From NCBI GenBank assembly GCA_030770535.1, contig JASVEC010000028.1:62001-126000 (forward strand): 64,000 nucleotides of DNA, read 5' to 3'. Of the stretch, positions 1-11,092 are shown one piece after another; the stretch's first letter is position 1; every line of letters begins with the position of its first letter. The notes beneath the pieces are model-generated. The model ran no database searches, had not been told where the DNA came from, and worked only from the letters and a program-made list of their open reading frames with translations. This stretch comes from Batkoa obscura (lineage: Eukaryota > Entomophthoromycota > Entomophthoromycetes > Entomophthorales > Batkoaceae). Made by a program: the position numbers and the translations under genes.

Positions 1-1102
1 TTCTCTGAATGAAGTTTCAAAACATTTTCTTAAGGAGACTAAGTATGATTTGTCTTATAAACAGATGTTTAAACTATATGAACGGAATAGTTTTGATGAA
101 ATAGAAAAATGTTGTTTACAAGATACACAATTAGTCATAAATCTTTTTAATAAGATGAATATTTGGATTGGTCTTTGTGAACTTTCTGAGTTAACATATA
201 CACCTATTAAGGAATTATATACAAGAGATCAGACATATAGGTTAAAAAATATGTACTATTATGAGTTTATAAAAAGAAATTATGCGTTTGACTATAATGG
301 TTCTAAAATAAATTATGATAAAAGACAATGGGCATATAAAATTTTAATAAACTCTATATACGGTGCTTTTGGAGCTAGGGGAGTTTTATATAAACTAGAT
401 ATTGCACAACTAATTATAAGGGTTGGTAGAGAGAATCTTATAATTTCAAAACAAGTTATAGAATCATATGATGGTTTCTTAGTGTTCTATGGAGATACAG
501 ATCCTTGTATGGTAAAATATGAATTTAGTATATATATAGTTCCTAAGATAATAGAAGATGTTTGTTCCAAAACAGAGATATTCTTGGAAATGGAAAACGA
601 GTTCAAAACTTTTCTACTGGTATCTAAGAAAAAATATATTGCTAAAAAAGACGACAATACCATTTATAACAGAGGATTGAGTGTTCAAAGATTATTTTGT
701 AAATTTATTAAAGAATTACTAAAACAAGTTTACATAATGATTTTAGACAATAAAGGTCCCAGAAAGTATATAAAAGAACAGATCAAACAATTATTAGCTG
801 GAAATATTGACAACGATAGATTGATAATGAAAACAAATCTTAAAGAAGAATATAATAATGTTTGTGCTAATAGTATATTTCGAAATAATATAAAGTCTGA
901 ATTCAATGAATCATTTGGAGCAGTTGAATATTATTACAGTTATCCTAGAGTAGAAGATTTTATCAAAGATCATAATTGTAAAGATAAAATGGGGTATTGT
1001 TATTCTTTGGAACCAGATAACATAGGCTGCATACTATACCTTAGACAGTTGAAACAGATAGATACAGTACTAAATATAATATATAAAGAAATTATAATAT
1101 AA
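1..1102 (+). pseudogene. Viral family B DNA polymerase, C-terminal part (fossil)
   Basis: This would be the replicative DNA polymerase of the viral fragment. Going rightward, the sequence shows an exonuclease-III-like segment near the left edge, the palm motif B core NSIYGAFG at about 350-375, the YGDTD block of palm motif C at about 487-503, and a thumb-proximal KKKYIAKK stretch at about 628-652 as in viral family B enzymes. The N-terminal part lies outside the window. The order and spacing of these motifs is the basis for the call. Hosts have no intronless PolB of this type, and the neighbouring genes also look viral. Part of a degraded element; not treated as functional. Confidence 0.72.
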
Positions 1103-1126
1103 AAATATACGAAAGCCAAAAAGAAT

Positions 1127-1327
1127 TTGAGAGAAATAAATGTAAAAACATATATGAATGGTGAAGGATATATATTTTTAGAAACTCCAGAATATGTTAC
1201 AGATGGAATAGGTCTTATTAATGGATATATGAAAATAGATCATAAAAATATATTAATAAGAGAATGGATAAAGAATAAATATAATAAGAGTAATCCACTT
1301 CACAAATCTATGATAAAATACATTTGA
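1127..1327 (+). pseudogene. Small reading frame beside the viral polymerase (fossil part)
   Basis: A short stretch of coding-like sequence directly downstream of the polymerase part. I do not recognise it. It could be a remnant of the polymerase's own end or of a separate small viral gene. It has no signal peptide and no clear motif. Confidence 0.3.
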
Positions 1328-1517
1328 ATACATTAAATCTAATAACAATAACTATATACTCTTTATATATATATATTATTAACAAAAAGCTATTATATAT
1401 ATAAAAATATTATGATAGTTCTTTAAAAAAAATATTTTTCTTTTTAGAATATTATAACAATACAAAAATTTTAATATTTATTGAGTTGATTATATTAGAA
1501 CTATAAAAATATTATTA

Positions 1518-2480
1518 TTGTTTGCTTTATCACCTCTAGTTAGTTGTGAAGATATTATCCTCCAACCTTCTGCTATTTCATATATTACTCCTCAGGTAAA
1601 TTCTAGATCGGCTGTTGATACAATGGATTGGTTTTATGACAAACATGCCTTTGAAACTGTTAGTAAAGCAGATCCAAAATTACCGGAAAGAAATTTATCC
1701 CGTAGATTTGATATCTATGACTTTGAAAAAGAAATTACTGATATAGAAAACAGTATTAAAAGTGCTTTCTATCCATCGATTCTAACCGATGGAATAACAT
1801 TATTAACTACTAAAACAGATAATGCTAATGACAGTGCTAATTTCGGAGCATTAGTTGGAACAATGGATTATTAGAAAGCACAAAAAGCAACGGTTTATTC
1901 TAAAGTAGATAATATTTATGAGAACACCAGAGCAATGTTTGATAAAGAATCTAATGGTAACGCAAAGTTTCAAAGAGATATTGGAAAAGGTCCTAAGTTG
2001 GAAATATTAAGTGTAGCTCCAGTTGTTCATAATTATGTATTAAAAATAAGAGACATATGTATTTCTGGTAAAGATTCTAGACTTCCATCTTCTGAAGTGT
2101 ACTGCACTAATAAAGAGTTGATAAAGAAATGTCATAACTTATGTAGTAAATTCGGTGCTAGAACCAATGATATGAAACACCTTGACAGTTATAATCTTGA
2201 ACTATCCTTAAACAATAGTTATAGTACTTTATTATCGTTTGCAGATTTAGTACACTCTTCATTTTCATTTTGGGCTTTACGTATAGGTGAATAGAAAAAG
2301 ATTAATGACAGTTTTGAATATAAGTGGAATGTTACACATAACTACTGCGATAGTATTTGGATTACTTCACAAAACATGAACAACAATAGACTTTATCATT
2401 CCAAGCAATTTAACGAATTCTATTTTGGAAATGCACCTTCATTATGTTATAAACAAATAGCATTGTCCAATAAGTTCTAA
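1518..2480 (+). pseudogene. Viral protein of unknown function, possible secreted or virion protein (fossil part)
   Basis: A rightward region with coding character. The beginning is hydrophobic and ends in a likely signal-peptide cleavage context (residues LSPLVSCED near 1530-1555). The later part is rich in cysteine and in asparagine/serine. I recognise no family. It sits between the polymerase part and another signal-peptide-bearing gene, which fits a virion envelope or oral-infectivity-type role, but that is only inference from context. The region is broken. Confidence 0.35.
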
Positions 2481-2519
2481 AAAGATATAAAAAAATTTTA
2501 TCTTTTTCTGAAAATCAAT

Positions 2520-3113
2520 ATGAAGCTTTGGATATTTTGTTTACCGCTCGTATATTGTCAGCTTCGAGAAGAGGCAAAATTTGCGTTTAAAATCAATCTT
2601 CCTCAAGATGTTGTTCAAAACGTTCAGCTTCAATGTTTAAATGCTAACACAGGAAAGATGAATAAATGTGATATTGTTAGAAAATCGTATATGTCCTTTG
2701 TATATGCTCCAAGGTTTACTTGTTTTTGCTTAACGGACTCTTCATTAGCATTGAGAAAACAGACCCATGAAAATTATGTCAAAGCATTTTCAGCTTTTTC
2801 AGACAGCAGATATATTGTGAGTGCATTTAGTCTCAAATGAAAATTTTTAAACACTAAAGATTATTATTCTTCAGTAATATTATGTTTTGACGGAGAGACT
2901 ACTTATAAAAGGGCTTTAGATATGTTATCATATGTACAGTCTGTAACACATTATCAATTGAAAGGAAATCTTGATTTTGGGTTGGGTAATTTAGATAGAG
3001 ATATATATGTAAGGAATTTAGAAACAAAGGTATTTGCAAGCGATTTTAATATATACAATTTACATGGTTTAAACAATACTGAAATAGGAGCTGTAGAAAT
3101 AACTTCTATGTAA
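2520..3113 (+). pseudogene. Viral signal-peptide protein of unknown function (fossil part)
   Basis: Begins with a clear signal peptide (MKLWIFCLPLVYC, then QLRE). Several cysteines follow, spaced as in extracellular proteins. No family is recognised. It is the last rightward gene before the strand switch at about 3115-3185, an A/T run suited to two converging transcript ends. Broken. Confidence 0.35.
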
Positions 3114-3185
3114 TTTGGTAGTTGTCATCTAAATATATATATATAACATTGTAATTCTTAAAAAAAAAATTTTTTTTTAGAAATT

Positions 3186-3919
3186 CTAACTCACTGGTTG
3201 AAGTCTTGGTGGTAAAGGGTTAGGCTGAGGATTTCTACTTGCTTGCATGGAATCAAGATAAGGTGAACACATAGCATTGGTAGCATCAGCCTTAACCACA
3301 AACTCATAGGGAGACTCTTCGCATTGATTATTGGGATACACTGTTTCAACTAGATATCTAAGTGCTCCAGAAAAACTTCCCATCATAATTCCCTGTAAAT
3401 CATTATCTCTAATAGGTACACAGTTGCTATAAATTCTCCAGCTGCCTTCATTGGTGGATGCAAACGGATATTCATCACAAGACCTCTGTAACCCACCAGC
3501 TTTTATGTTAGGAAATTGATAACAATATGATTTTGCTGGTTGATTAATGTTTGAGAGGTGTCACAAACTAATGGAGCTCTATAACAAGTTTTATTCCTAT
3601 TTAGTTTAACCTGAAGATAAGTTCTTCCATTACTAGAGTCTGTTAATGGAAGAATATTATTATGAAAATTTAAAACACTGGGAGCTCCCATGTTGAATGC
3701 GTTTAATATATTACAGCTAATATATGGAAATTCATTATGGAAATACCATAATACTGGTCTATTATTTGCATCAACGTTTTTTATTTGAGAATGACTAATG
3801 CTATTATAACTATAGTTTATAGTAAATGGTCTAAACACTCCAGCGGCTCTACAGGTATAATTTTCACAATATACTAACGAAATATATAAACTGCAATAAA
3901 TAATATAATACAACAACAT
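3186..3919 (-). pseudogene. Viral cysteine-containing signal-peptide protein (fossil part)
   Basis: Leftward region. Its first part (from 3919) starts with a hydrophobic signal peptide ending near LVYCENYTC, then gives an Asn- and Cys-rich ectodomain-like sequence with possible N-glycosylation sites. The last part (to 3186) is proline-rich. I do not recognise the family; a structural or envelope role is a guess based on the viral context. Confidence 0.35.
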
Positions 3920-4015
3920 AGCAACGAATATAAAGATATGTTTATTCTAAAAATAAAAATAAATTTTTTTTTATCATATATGATCATAATGCCAATATGG
4001 GTATTTTTAAGTAGC

Positions 4016-4408
4016 TTATTCCAATAGATGAAATGGTATAGGAATGATATCTTCAGCATATGTTACTCCATCAATAAGTTCTTCAAAAAACATATTACCC
4101 ATCTCTAAATTGCAGCTAATACTATATGCATTTTCCAAATATGTTCTAAAACAGATATAATATTCAACCGGATGGTCAACTACATAAATTACCTTTATCT
4201 TGTGATCTTCAAACGATAATTTATCAATGATAAATAATACAGCTTTATTGATAGGACCTTTATCTTCATCAATAGCATTATTATAATCTACTATTTCTTC
4301 ATTGGTAGCATTTAACATATTTATATAACGAAACATAGGTTTGTCTATATGGTTAAGATCGAAACCATCCTTATGGGGCTTGTATGTAAAATAAACTTGT
4401 AAACTCAT
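4016..4408 (-). pseudogene. Viral small protein of unknown function (fossil part)
   Basis: A leftward frame of about 130 residues with no signal peptide or membrane segment. It is acidic, mixed in composition, starts MSLQVYFTYK and ends PIPFHLLE. No recognised motif. It is the outermost gene of the viral block on the right, and only 120 bases separate its start from the first host repeat copy (G4 copy 1). Confidence 0.35.
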
Positions 4409-4532
4409 TATTTTTATTCTAGATTAAAAAACAAAAATTAACTCTTCATATCAATGCTAATATACTTTTAATTGGTTAATTGCTATTGCAATACAGACTA
4501 ATATTGGGTGATATCAAATAAAAAATAAAGTC

Positions 4533-4625
4533 GTGGTGTTTTTTGGTTTCATCACTTTTTCCATTTTTAAGTGGTATTTGAGTGGAAAAGCTATCAGTAG
4601 AATCCTTAAATAAGAATATATCCAC
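4533..4625 (-). repeat. Element G4 copy 1 (MITE-like, degenerate)
   Basis: Reads GTGGTGTTTTTTGGTTTCATC at one end and TATCCAC at the other, matching the G4 family (see 42467-42563) with several changes. The ends are eroded and the target duplication can no longer be recognised. It marks the junction between viral and host-like DNA. Strand is given so that + reads GGGGATGTATTTTTTTG first. Confidence 0.75.
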
Positions 4626-5407
4626 AAATGTTGCCCTAAATCTATCATTTAAAAATGGTCGAAATTTAATGATCCCATAAGGAAAATGCTCAGTAAAAAT
4701 TTGCTTCCCTAAAAAAAACCAAAAACATATATATTAACTGGATTAGGTTGCACTAATCTATAACTACTGCTTATGGTAGAGTTGATCTCAAGAAGGGTAA
4801 TATTGGTATTTATAAAGTTTATAAACGGTAATTTATCAGTCTTAAGGAGCATGGTGTAGGCATGGTCATTATAACGTAAGTTTAAATAACCAGGTCTTTA
4901 ATGAGATAGGTACTGCATGAGGCTGGCAACAGAGCAATGAAAACTATCCACACTTTAGCAGTCTTAAGATAGCTGATTTAGAGCTTTGAGTGTTATGAAT
5001 GATATAAACCTTACGTTATTCAACTTGAAATTTTTGTCTTTTTTTATTTATACATGAGATTTAATTTCTAGTGTTAAATAAAACAATTTTAAAAAATATT
5101 ATAGCGAATACTATAACTGGATATTATTTTTTAAAATTACTATCATAAATATATAACAAAAATATTTTATTAATGGCTAGTGTTGATATAGATTTATTTG
5201 TTTATACAAAGTAAAATCATATTAATTAATTTTTTTGCAACTTCATTTACAATCTATGAAATAATACTTTGATAATGATTTTCAGTGCTAATATAATTTA
5301 TTTCAAAAAGTAAAATTATTAAAAGTTGTTATTTGAAATAATAAATAGTTATCAATGATCAACTAAACAACTTTATTAGAAACCAATATTTTATTTAAAA
5401 TAATTAA
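4626..5407. other. Intergenic stretch with a small inverted-repeat element
   Basis: No gene seen. At 4868-4885 and 5003-5022 two segments pair as imperfect inverted repeats (ATAACGTAAG-TTTA against the complement of TAAACCTTACGTTAT). This frames a segment of about 155 bases that is less A/T-rich than its surroundings and could be a second, unrelated MITE. Only one copy is visible, so this is weak. Confidence 0.4.
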
Positions 5408-5938
5408 TTAATTACTAAGGAATAACAAACCAAAAGCAGCTAAAGCAAGAGGAGAATAATAGAAAGCTACAGCATTTGAGGAAGGTTTTGAACTTGAAGT
5501 ACCTTTCGAATCTTCTTTAGCATTATCCATTCTAGCTTCATAAACCTTAGTACCACACATGAACTTACAAGTTTCATCATTATTACATTTTTTAGTACAA
5601 TTATAAGTTTCTTCAATCACTTTTTCAGAAACTGAAGTACATTCGGCCGCTTTTTTATGATCCGATTTACCTTCTTCGAGACATCTTTTAAGTAATGCAA
5701 TTTCTTTTAAATCTAATTTTTGAGGAAAAATGGTTTTAACACAGGTTTGTTTACATACTTCATCTTTACATGAACTGGCACATTTAGCTATTTCGGCTAA
5801 AACGGGTTTGGATTTTTCTTCCCCTAATTTGGTACAGATACCCTTGAGATCACTACCAACAATATCACATGTTAAATCGGTGGTAGCAGCTAAAGTTAAA
5901 GTAGAAAGTAAAAGAGTAGAGATAATGGTAAGTTTCAT
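5408..5938 (-). CDS. Secreted 12-cysteine protein, GPI-anchor-like, paralogue A
   Basis: A 176-residue intronless protein. It has a signal peptide (residues 1-17), a cysteine-rich domain (24-128), a Ser/Thr/Lys-rich linker, and a hydrophobic C-terminus (about 159-176) of the kind cleaved when a GPI anchor is added; it should therefore sit at the cell surface or in the wall. The cysteines are at 24, 35, 53, 57, 62, 66, 86, 100, 114, 118, 124 and 128. They form two modules of six, each ending C-x3-C-x4/5-C-x3-C, so the domain looks like an internal duplication. The gene at 44543 has the same pattern. I do not recognise the family; function is unknown. A TATATAAA box lies about 60 bases upstream. 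Confidence 0.85.
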   Translation of the reverse strand: MKLTIISTLLLSTLTLAATTDLTCDIVGSDLKGICTKLGEEKSKPVLAEIAKCASSCKDEVCKQTCVKTIFPQKLDLKEIALLKRCLEEGKSDHKKAAECTSVSEKVIEETYNCTKKCNNDETCKFMCGTKVYEARMDNAKEDSKGTSSSKPSSNAVAFYYSPLALAAFGLLFLSN

Positions 5939-5998
5939 ATTTTATCAAATAAATTATTAATTAAAAATAAAATTTTAAATGGAATAAACTATGGATGG

Positions 5999-6006
5999 TT
6001 TATATA
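5999..6006 (-). promoter_or_regulatory. TATA box of the 12-cysteine gene A
   Basis: TATATAAA on the minus strand, about 60 bases before the start codon at 5938, the usual position for this window (compare FBP1, Fox2 and the DM9 gene). Confidence 0.6.
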
Positions 6007-7073
6007 CTTTTTTTTTCTCACGGTAATTAATTAATCTAAGTACGCTTACTAAATTTATACAAAAGGGGGACTAATTAAAAAAGTTCACAGTGGTAACAAG
6101 GTTCATAATCATTAAGAACTATTATATTATCAAATCATACATGATATTTTTAATTGAATTTAAATATTTCATTGCAATTTGATGGGAAAATTATAATTTA
6201 TTATTCGTTTTGTATTTTTTTTAATTACATTTAAACAATGGTTGTATTAACGTATTTATTGTGGATTAATTGCAACTATTTATAAATTAATGATAGCAAC
6301 AATAGTACTATTAATGTTTATTATATTGTTGTAAACATAGAATAGATCTTGTCTAATAAAAAGTCTTAATATTTGTAAAGTTAGATTAAAAAATATTTTC
6401 AAAGAAATTATAAAATAATTATTGAATTAGTATTGAATATACAGATAACTCAAATTCAATTACATTGTTCTATTCATAATTTAATACTATAAAGCCAATA
6501 AGTTTTTATCCTCTTCAAGTTTTATAAAGAAACATTTATAAATTTTATTTAATCACATCGATGGTGACAGTAACATCATTGATGAATAGATATAAAAACT
6601 AACCCTTATTTCCTATCAATGATTATATTAAAAAATTATAAAAATCTAATAAAATCCTAAATAAAAAAGACTATAAAAGGAATTTTATTTATAAAATAAA
6701 CAAAATAATTCTTTTTAACAGTAGCTATAAATATAAATTAACTTTACATTAAGACACATTACCAAAGCTATACTTTAAAAATAAATAATATATAAAAATG
6801 TCTGAATTAGTTTTATTTTTTTATTTAATTTTTAAATTATGAATAAAGTAGCCAATAAAATGGTATTAAAATAAAACTTAATTTTTTATTAAAAAGCAAA
6901 AATACCTAATAATTTTATAAAATATAATTTAAATAATATATTATAAAAATTTTGTTTAATAAAATTATACTATTAAAAAATTTATAATTAATGTTTATTT
7001 TTTAGTTTTTGATCTAATTTTTAAATAACTATATCAAATTTTGTTTATACTAAATCTAAAACTTTTATATTTA
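6007..7073. other. A/T-rich intergenic stretch
   Basis: About 1.07 kb with no supported gene, RNA or repeat. It is made of long A and T runs with frequent stops in all frames. Confidence 0.6.
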
Positions 7074-7167
7074 GTGGTGTTTTTTTTTGTTTAAGAATTT
7101 TACTAACAGTCTTTCCGTTCAAATAGCGCTTAAAAGATGGAAAAAGTGAAGTCAAAAAAAACACCCC
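7074..7167 (+). repeat. Element G4 copy 2
   Basis: Left arm of the inverted pair. Carries the core TACTAACAGTCTTTCCGTTC and AAATAGCGCTTAAAAGATGG, ending in ACACCCC followed by ATTT. The outer end is changed (GTGGTGT in place of GGGGATGT). Confidence 0.85.
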
Positions 7168-7380
7168 ATTTATTAAAAAAATATATTAAAATTATAACAA
7201 ACTTAATCAAAAAATATATAAAATTAATGTTAAAGAATAAAAAATAACATTATTAATTATAATTTTAATATATTTTTTTAATAAATGGGGTGTTTTTTTT
7301 GACTTCACTTTTTCCATCTTTTAAGCGCTATTTGAACGGAAAGACTGTTAGTAAAATTCTTAAACAAAAAAATACATCCA
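7074..7380. repeat. Long inverted repeat built from two G4 copies
   Basis: The left arm (about 7074-7197) and right arm (about 7257-7380) are almost perfect reverse complements over about 120 bases, with a loop of about 59 bases. Each arm holds one G4 copy plus the same 30 bases of flanking sequence (the ATTTATTAAAAAAATATATT stretch and what follows). Shared flank means one copy was duplicated in inverted orientation with its surroundings, not that two elements landed independently. A transcript would fold into a long hairpin. Confidence 0.88.
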
Positions 7381-7381
7381 C
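7287..7381 (-). repeat. Element G4 copy 3
   Basis: Right arm of the inverted pair, opposite in direction to copy 2. Begins GGGGTGTTTTTTTTGACTTC after AAAT and ends ACATCCAC. Confidence 0.85.
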
Positions 7382-7976
7382 ATATACATATTTTTATTTT
7401 ATTTTATTATAAAATGTTATAAATTTTAAGTTATTACAAATAATTATCAAAATTAATATAAATAAATTATAATGTTTGTATTAAATGTTTTTTTTATTAT
7501 ATTAAAGTTTAATTATAAAAACTTGCATTTTGTTTTTATTCTAATAAAAAATAATAAAATACATATATATAATATATCTATTAAATGTTTAATAAAAATA
7601 ATATAGAGCATATAATTAAAAAAATCAATTATTCAAAAAAATAAGATAACTAAAAGAAGCTTTTTAAATATAATTAATCATATGTTAAAAACTTATAAAT
7701 CCAAAAACTCAAATTTAAATTAATTTTAACATCTTTATATATTATTTTAGTTGTTTAATTTTAAGTTATTTAATTTTGAGCTATTTATATTTAAACAGTT
7801 ATATAGAATAAATAATTTTTTAATGTTTTTAAAAATATAAAATAGGCTAATAATTCAAACCTAAAGTTAAAACTTGCATTTGATTGGTGTAAAATTATAA
7901 TCAAAATGATTACGTTTTTACGCTTTATTTAACATTATCTTTTGACATTTTTTATTAGAAGTTAAAAAATAATACA
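7382..7976. other. A/T-rich intergenic stretch upstream of Ubp6
   Basis: No gene seen. Very A/T-rich; presumably holds the Ubp6 promoter, but no clear TATA box can be separated from the background. Confidence 0.5.
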
Positions 7977-9908
7977 ATGAAAGGTAAATATAACATTTAA
8001 TAGATCATAAAATAACATTAAAAGTTGAATGTTAAATCTTAATCTTATAGTAAACGTTAAATGGAATACCAACAAATATGAAATGGATCTTGATTTACAA
8101 GATTCCGTTCCTACTTTTAAAGCTCAATTGTACTCAGTTACTGGTGTTGAACCAGATAGACAAAAGTTATTATCCGGTGGTAAATTTTTGAAAGTAGGCA
8201 TTGAAAAAAACCTTGTATATTTCTACTTATTATTTACTTTATTAGGATGAAACTGATTTAAGTACAATGAAACTTAAAGAGGTAAAGTTTTAATTTAAAT
8301 TTAAATTTAAAGTTTAATTTTTTTTATTTAGGGACAATTAATCACAGTAAATATGAATTAATAATATCAAAACAATAATCTAAGTTTATTTTAAAAAAGT
8401 TAATGGGTTCTGTAGGCGAAATAAATACAGCACCAAAAGAAAAAGTGACCTTTATTGAGGATATGACTGAATCAGAGATAACTGAAGCTGTAAAAAAAAT
8501 CTCATTTATTTGATATTATAAATTTTAATCGTACTATAGTTAAAACTACCTGTAGGTTTAATCAATTTAGGAAATACTTGCTATATGGTAATTTATAATT
8601 GGGTATTATAATAGAATTAATTAATAAATAGAATGCTTCACTTCAAATATTGAAATCAATTCCTGAACTTGAAACTAGCTTACAAGAGTAAATATATAAT
8701 TTAATAATATACAATAAGTATATACTAGACAATATTTAATAGTTATCAAGGACATCAAAGTAAAGATAGTGATCCACAAGGAAATATGGTTAATAGTTTA
8801 AAAGGATTATTTAAAGAATTAAAAAACTCAGGTTCAGTTTATCCACCATTTATATTTTTACAAGTAAATTAAACTTATAGCATTTATAAATATAATATAA
8901 TAATTTATTTATTTATAGTCTTTACGTCAAGCCTTTCCAAAGTTTAGTCAACAAGAAGGGAGAGGTAATTATTCACAACAAGATGCAGAAGAATGTTGGT
9001 CCTCAATACTTACCAGTTTACAAAATAAATTAAATGATACAAATGGGAATTCATTTGTTAATAATTATTTTGGTGGAAAATTTAAAACTAAAATGAATAG
9101 TGAAGAAGCACCCGAAGAAGAAGCAACAATTGGAGAAGAGACTTTTTTTAAACTAGATTGTCATATTACTAAAGAAGTGAATCACTTAACTGTTGGTTTA
9201 GGTGATAATTTTATTAATGAAATTGAAAAAAACTCCCCAAGTTTAAATCGAATGGCTAAATATAAAAAAGAATTTAAAATTGATCGTTTACCTACTTATT
9301 TACCGATTAATTATGTTAGATTCTTTTGGAAACCAGCTGAAAGAATTAAAGCTAAAATATTAAAAGTAAGCTATAATAATAATAATAATATATAATATAT
9401 AATATATAATATATAATATATAATATGATATAATATTTATACTAATATTTTATTTCTTATATTTTATTTTATATAGAAAGTTAAATTTCCAATGGAATTA
9501 GATCTTTATTCTTATTGTACTAAAGAATTACAAACTAAATTGGATTTAGCTCGTAATAAAATTGAACAAATTGATGAAGAAGAACGTAATAAAAAAGTGA
9601 AACTTGAAAAAGAAGAACAACCTAGAGATTATAATAAAGAAATTTACGAAGTAGCAGACAATGAATTAAAAAAAGATATGGGCGCTAATTATACTGGTTA
9701 TTATCAATTACATGGGGTATTAACTCATACTGGTAGATCAGCTGATTCGGGTCATTATATTGCTTGGGTAAGACAAAATAAAAAAGAATGGGTTAAATTT
9801 GATGATGATAAAGTTACAATTGTGGATGAACAAGCTATTTTAAAATTAGATGGCGGAGGTGATTGGCACATGGCTTATATTTTATTATATTCTTCTAAGC
9901 AGTTTTGA
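7977..9908 (+). CDS. UBP6: Ubiquitin carboxyl-terminal hydrolase Ubp6/USP14
   Basis: A proteasome-associated deubiquitinase that trims ubiquitin from substrates docked on the 19S particle. The N-terminal ubiquitin-like domain reads NVKWNTNKYEMDLDLQDSV and GVEPDRQKLLSGGKFLK. The catalytic domain has the Cys box GLINLGNTCYMNASLQ (about 8545-8650) and the His box SADSGHYIAWVRQ (about 9745-9770), ending MAYILLYSSKQF. There are nine short introns. The first coding exon is only seven bases: ATGAAAG at 7977-7983 joins across intron 7984-8050 to give MKVNVKWN, the expected family start; an ATG at 8029 lies inside that intron. A G4 copy lies 46 bases after the stop. Length and domain order match the family. 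Confidence 0.93.
9389..9427. repeat. Tandem ATATAAT microsatellite in a Ubp6 intron
   Basis: About five copies of a 9-base unit (TATATAATA) inside the last Ubp6 intron, just after an (AAT)n run in the coding end. Simple-sequence expansion. Confidence 0.7.
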
Positions 9909-9954
9909 TTTGAAATAAAATTTAAAGATTTAATATAACTCAGTTTCATTATAT

Positions 9955-10053
9955 GGGGATGTATTTCTGTATTTAAGAATTTTACTAACAATTTTTCCAC
10001 TTAAATAACGCTTAAAAGATAGAAAAAATAATGAAACCAAAAAAAACATCCTC
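9955..10053 (+). repeat. Element G4 copy 4 with ATAT target duplication
   Basis: GGGGATGTATTTCTGTATTT to AAACATCCTC, 99 bases, with ATAT on each side (9951-9954 and 10054-10057). Lies between the stop of Ubp6 and the start of Psf3. Confidence 0.88.
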
Positions 10054-10164
10054 ATATTTTATAATTTTAATTTTAAAAAAATTAGAAGGTTAAACAAAAA
10101 GAATTTATTTTTGAGACAAAATAAAGAATGATTTTTAACTTTAAATATTTATTTTAAAATCATT

Positions 10165-10986
10165 ATGAGTTTTAATAATTATTTTGATGAAGATGAATTT
10201 TTAGCTGAAGAACAAGTAACTTTTATATTTAAAGTTAATCAATACATAACATTAATTTAAATCAAATTAAATTAATTAGTTAACACCATGTAAATTTAAT
10301 CAAGATGTAGATAATATAAGTCATTTAATCGGTACTCAAGATTTAATAGTAATTTCAATAAATAATAATACGTAATCTATAAATAATTGATCATATACTC
10401 TATTTTAGATTCATAAAGATAGTGAGTTAAGTATACCATATTGGGGAGCAGAACAACTTAAATTAGAGTAAAATTATTGTTGAGTATAAATATTAATAAA
10501 TATAAAAATAATAGAGGATATACAGAAACTGAATTACCCATAGGATATCAATTAAAAATAAGAAATGGAGTATTAGCTAGTCCAACAAATATTGATTTAT
10601 CAAGTATTAATTCCCAATTTTATTATTTTGGTCGAATGGTAGCACATGGGTAAGTAATAATATAATATAATATATTGGTACTATTTTTATTATTTATACA
10701 AAAAATAGTTTGGATGAAGTTACAAAATATGAAATGATTGAATATTTAAATTATGTATTTATACAACGATTAACAATGATTGTAGATCATTCAACAACAA
10801 GAAGTAATTTAGACCAACAGGCTCATGCTTTCTTAAATCAATTAGATGAGTTTGAAAAAGAAGGTAAACATTATTTATTTATAAAATATGGTTATTGATA
10901 TTAATATTGTTTTTGATTATTTAGTTTATAAACAAGCACAAAGAAAAAATAAAGAATACTTAATTTGGTTAACAAAAAAAGATTAA
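10165..10986 (+). CDS. PSF3: GINS complex subunit Psf3
   Basis: Psf3 is one of four subunits of GINS, part of the Cdc45-MCM-GINS replicative helicase in the nucleus. Read across five exons or more, the protein starts MSFNNYFDEDEFLAEEQ, continues HKDSELSIPYWGAEQLKLE and GYTETELPIGYQLKIRNGV (the B-domain region with the conserved small-acidic-then-Leu-Pro-[FYW]-W core), then INSQFYYFGRMVAHG and the helical A-domain EYLNYVFIQRLTMIVDHS, ending EYLIWLTKKD. Length is about 190 residues, as in the family. The start lies 110 bases after G4 copy 4, so that element sits in the likely promoter or 5' UTR. The call rests on motif order and size; sequence identity to known Psf3 is modest. Confidence 0.75.
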
Positions 10987-11092
10987 ATACAAAATAAATA
11001 AATAAATAATAATGTCATTTTATTTTATTAAATTATTATGTTATTTATTTAATTTTTATTTAACATTATAATAATTAATCGAAACTCTCCTT

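Larger units (their letters stand above)
1..4430. mobile_element. Endogenous large dsDNA virus fragment (fossil)
   Basis: A block of genes with no introns and no likeness to the host genes to its right. The left part encodes a viral family B DNA polymerase; the rest encodes short proteins, several with an N-terminal signal peptide and many cysteines, as expected of virion or envelope proteins. Genes run rightward to about 3110 and leftward from about 4410 to 3190, so the two groups converge on an A/T-rich gap. The region is broken, with several breaks, and is cut by the left edge. Base composition is close to the host's, so it is not a very recent arrival. The viral family cannot be fixed from here: nuclear arthropod-type viruses (baculo-, nudi- and related) and other large DNA viruses are all possible. 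The right boundary lies between about 4430 and 4530 and no terminal repeat is seen. Confidence 0.7.

Noticed and set aside
9376-9430. Short tandem units that might suggest a CRISPR-like array
   Set aside because: Units of 7-9 bases with no spacers; a plain microsatellite in a fungal intron.
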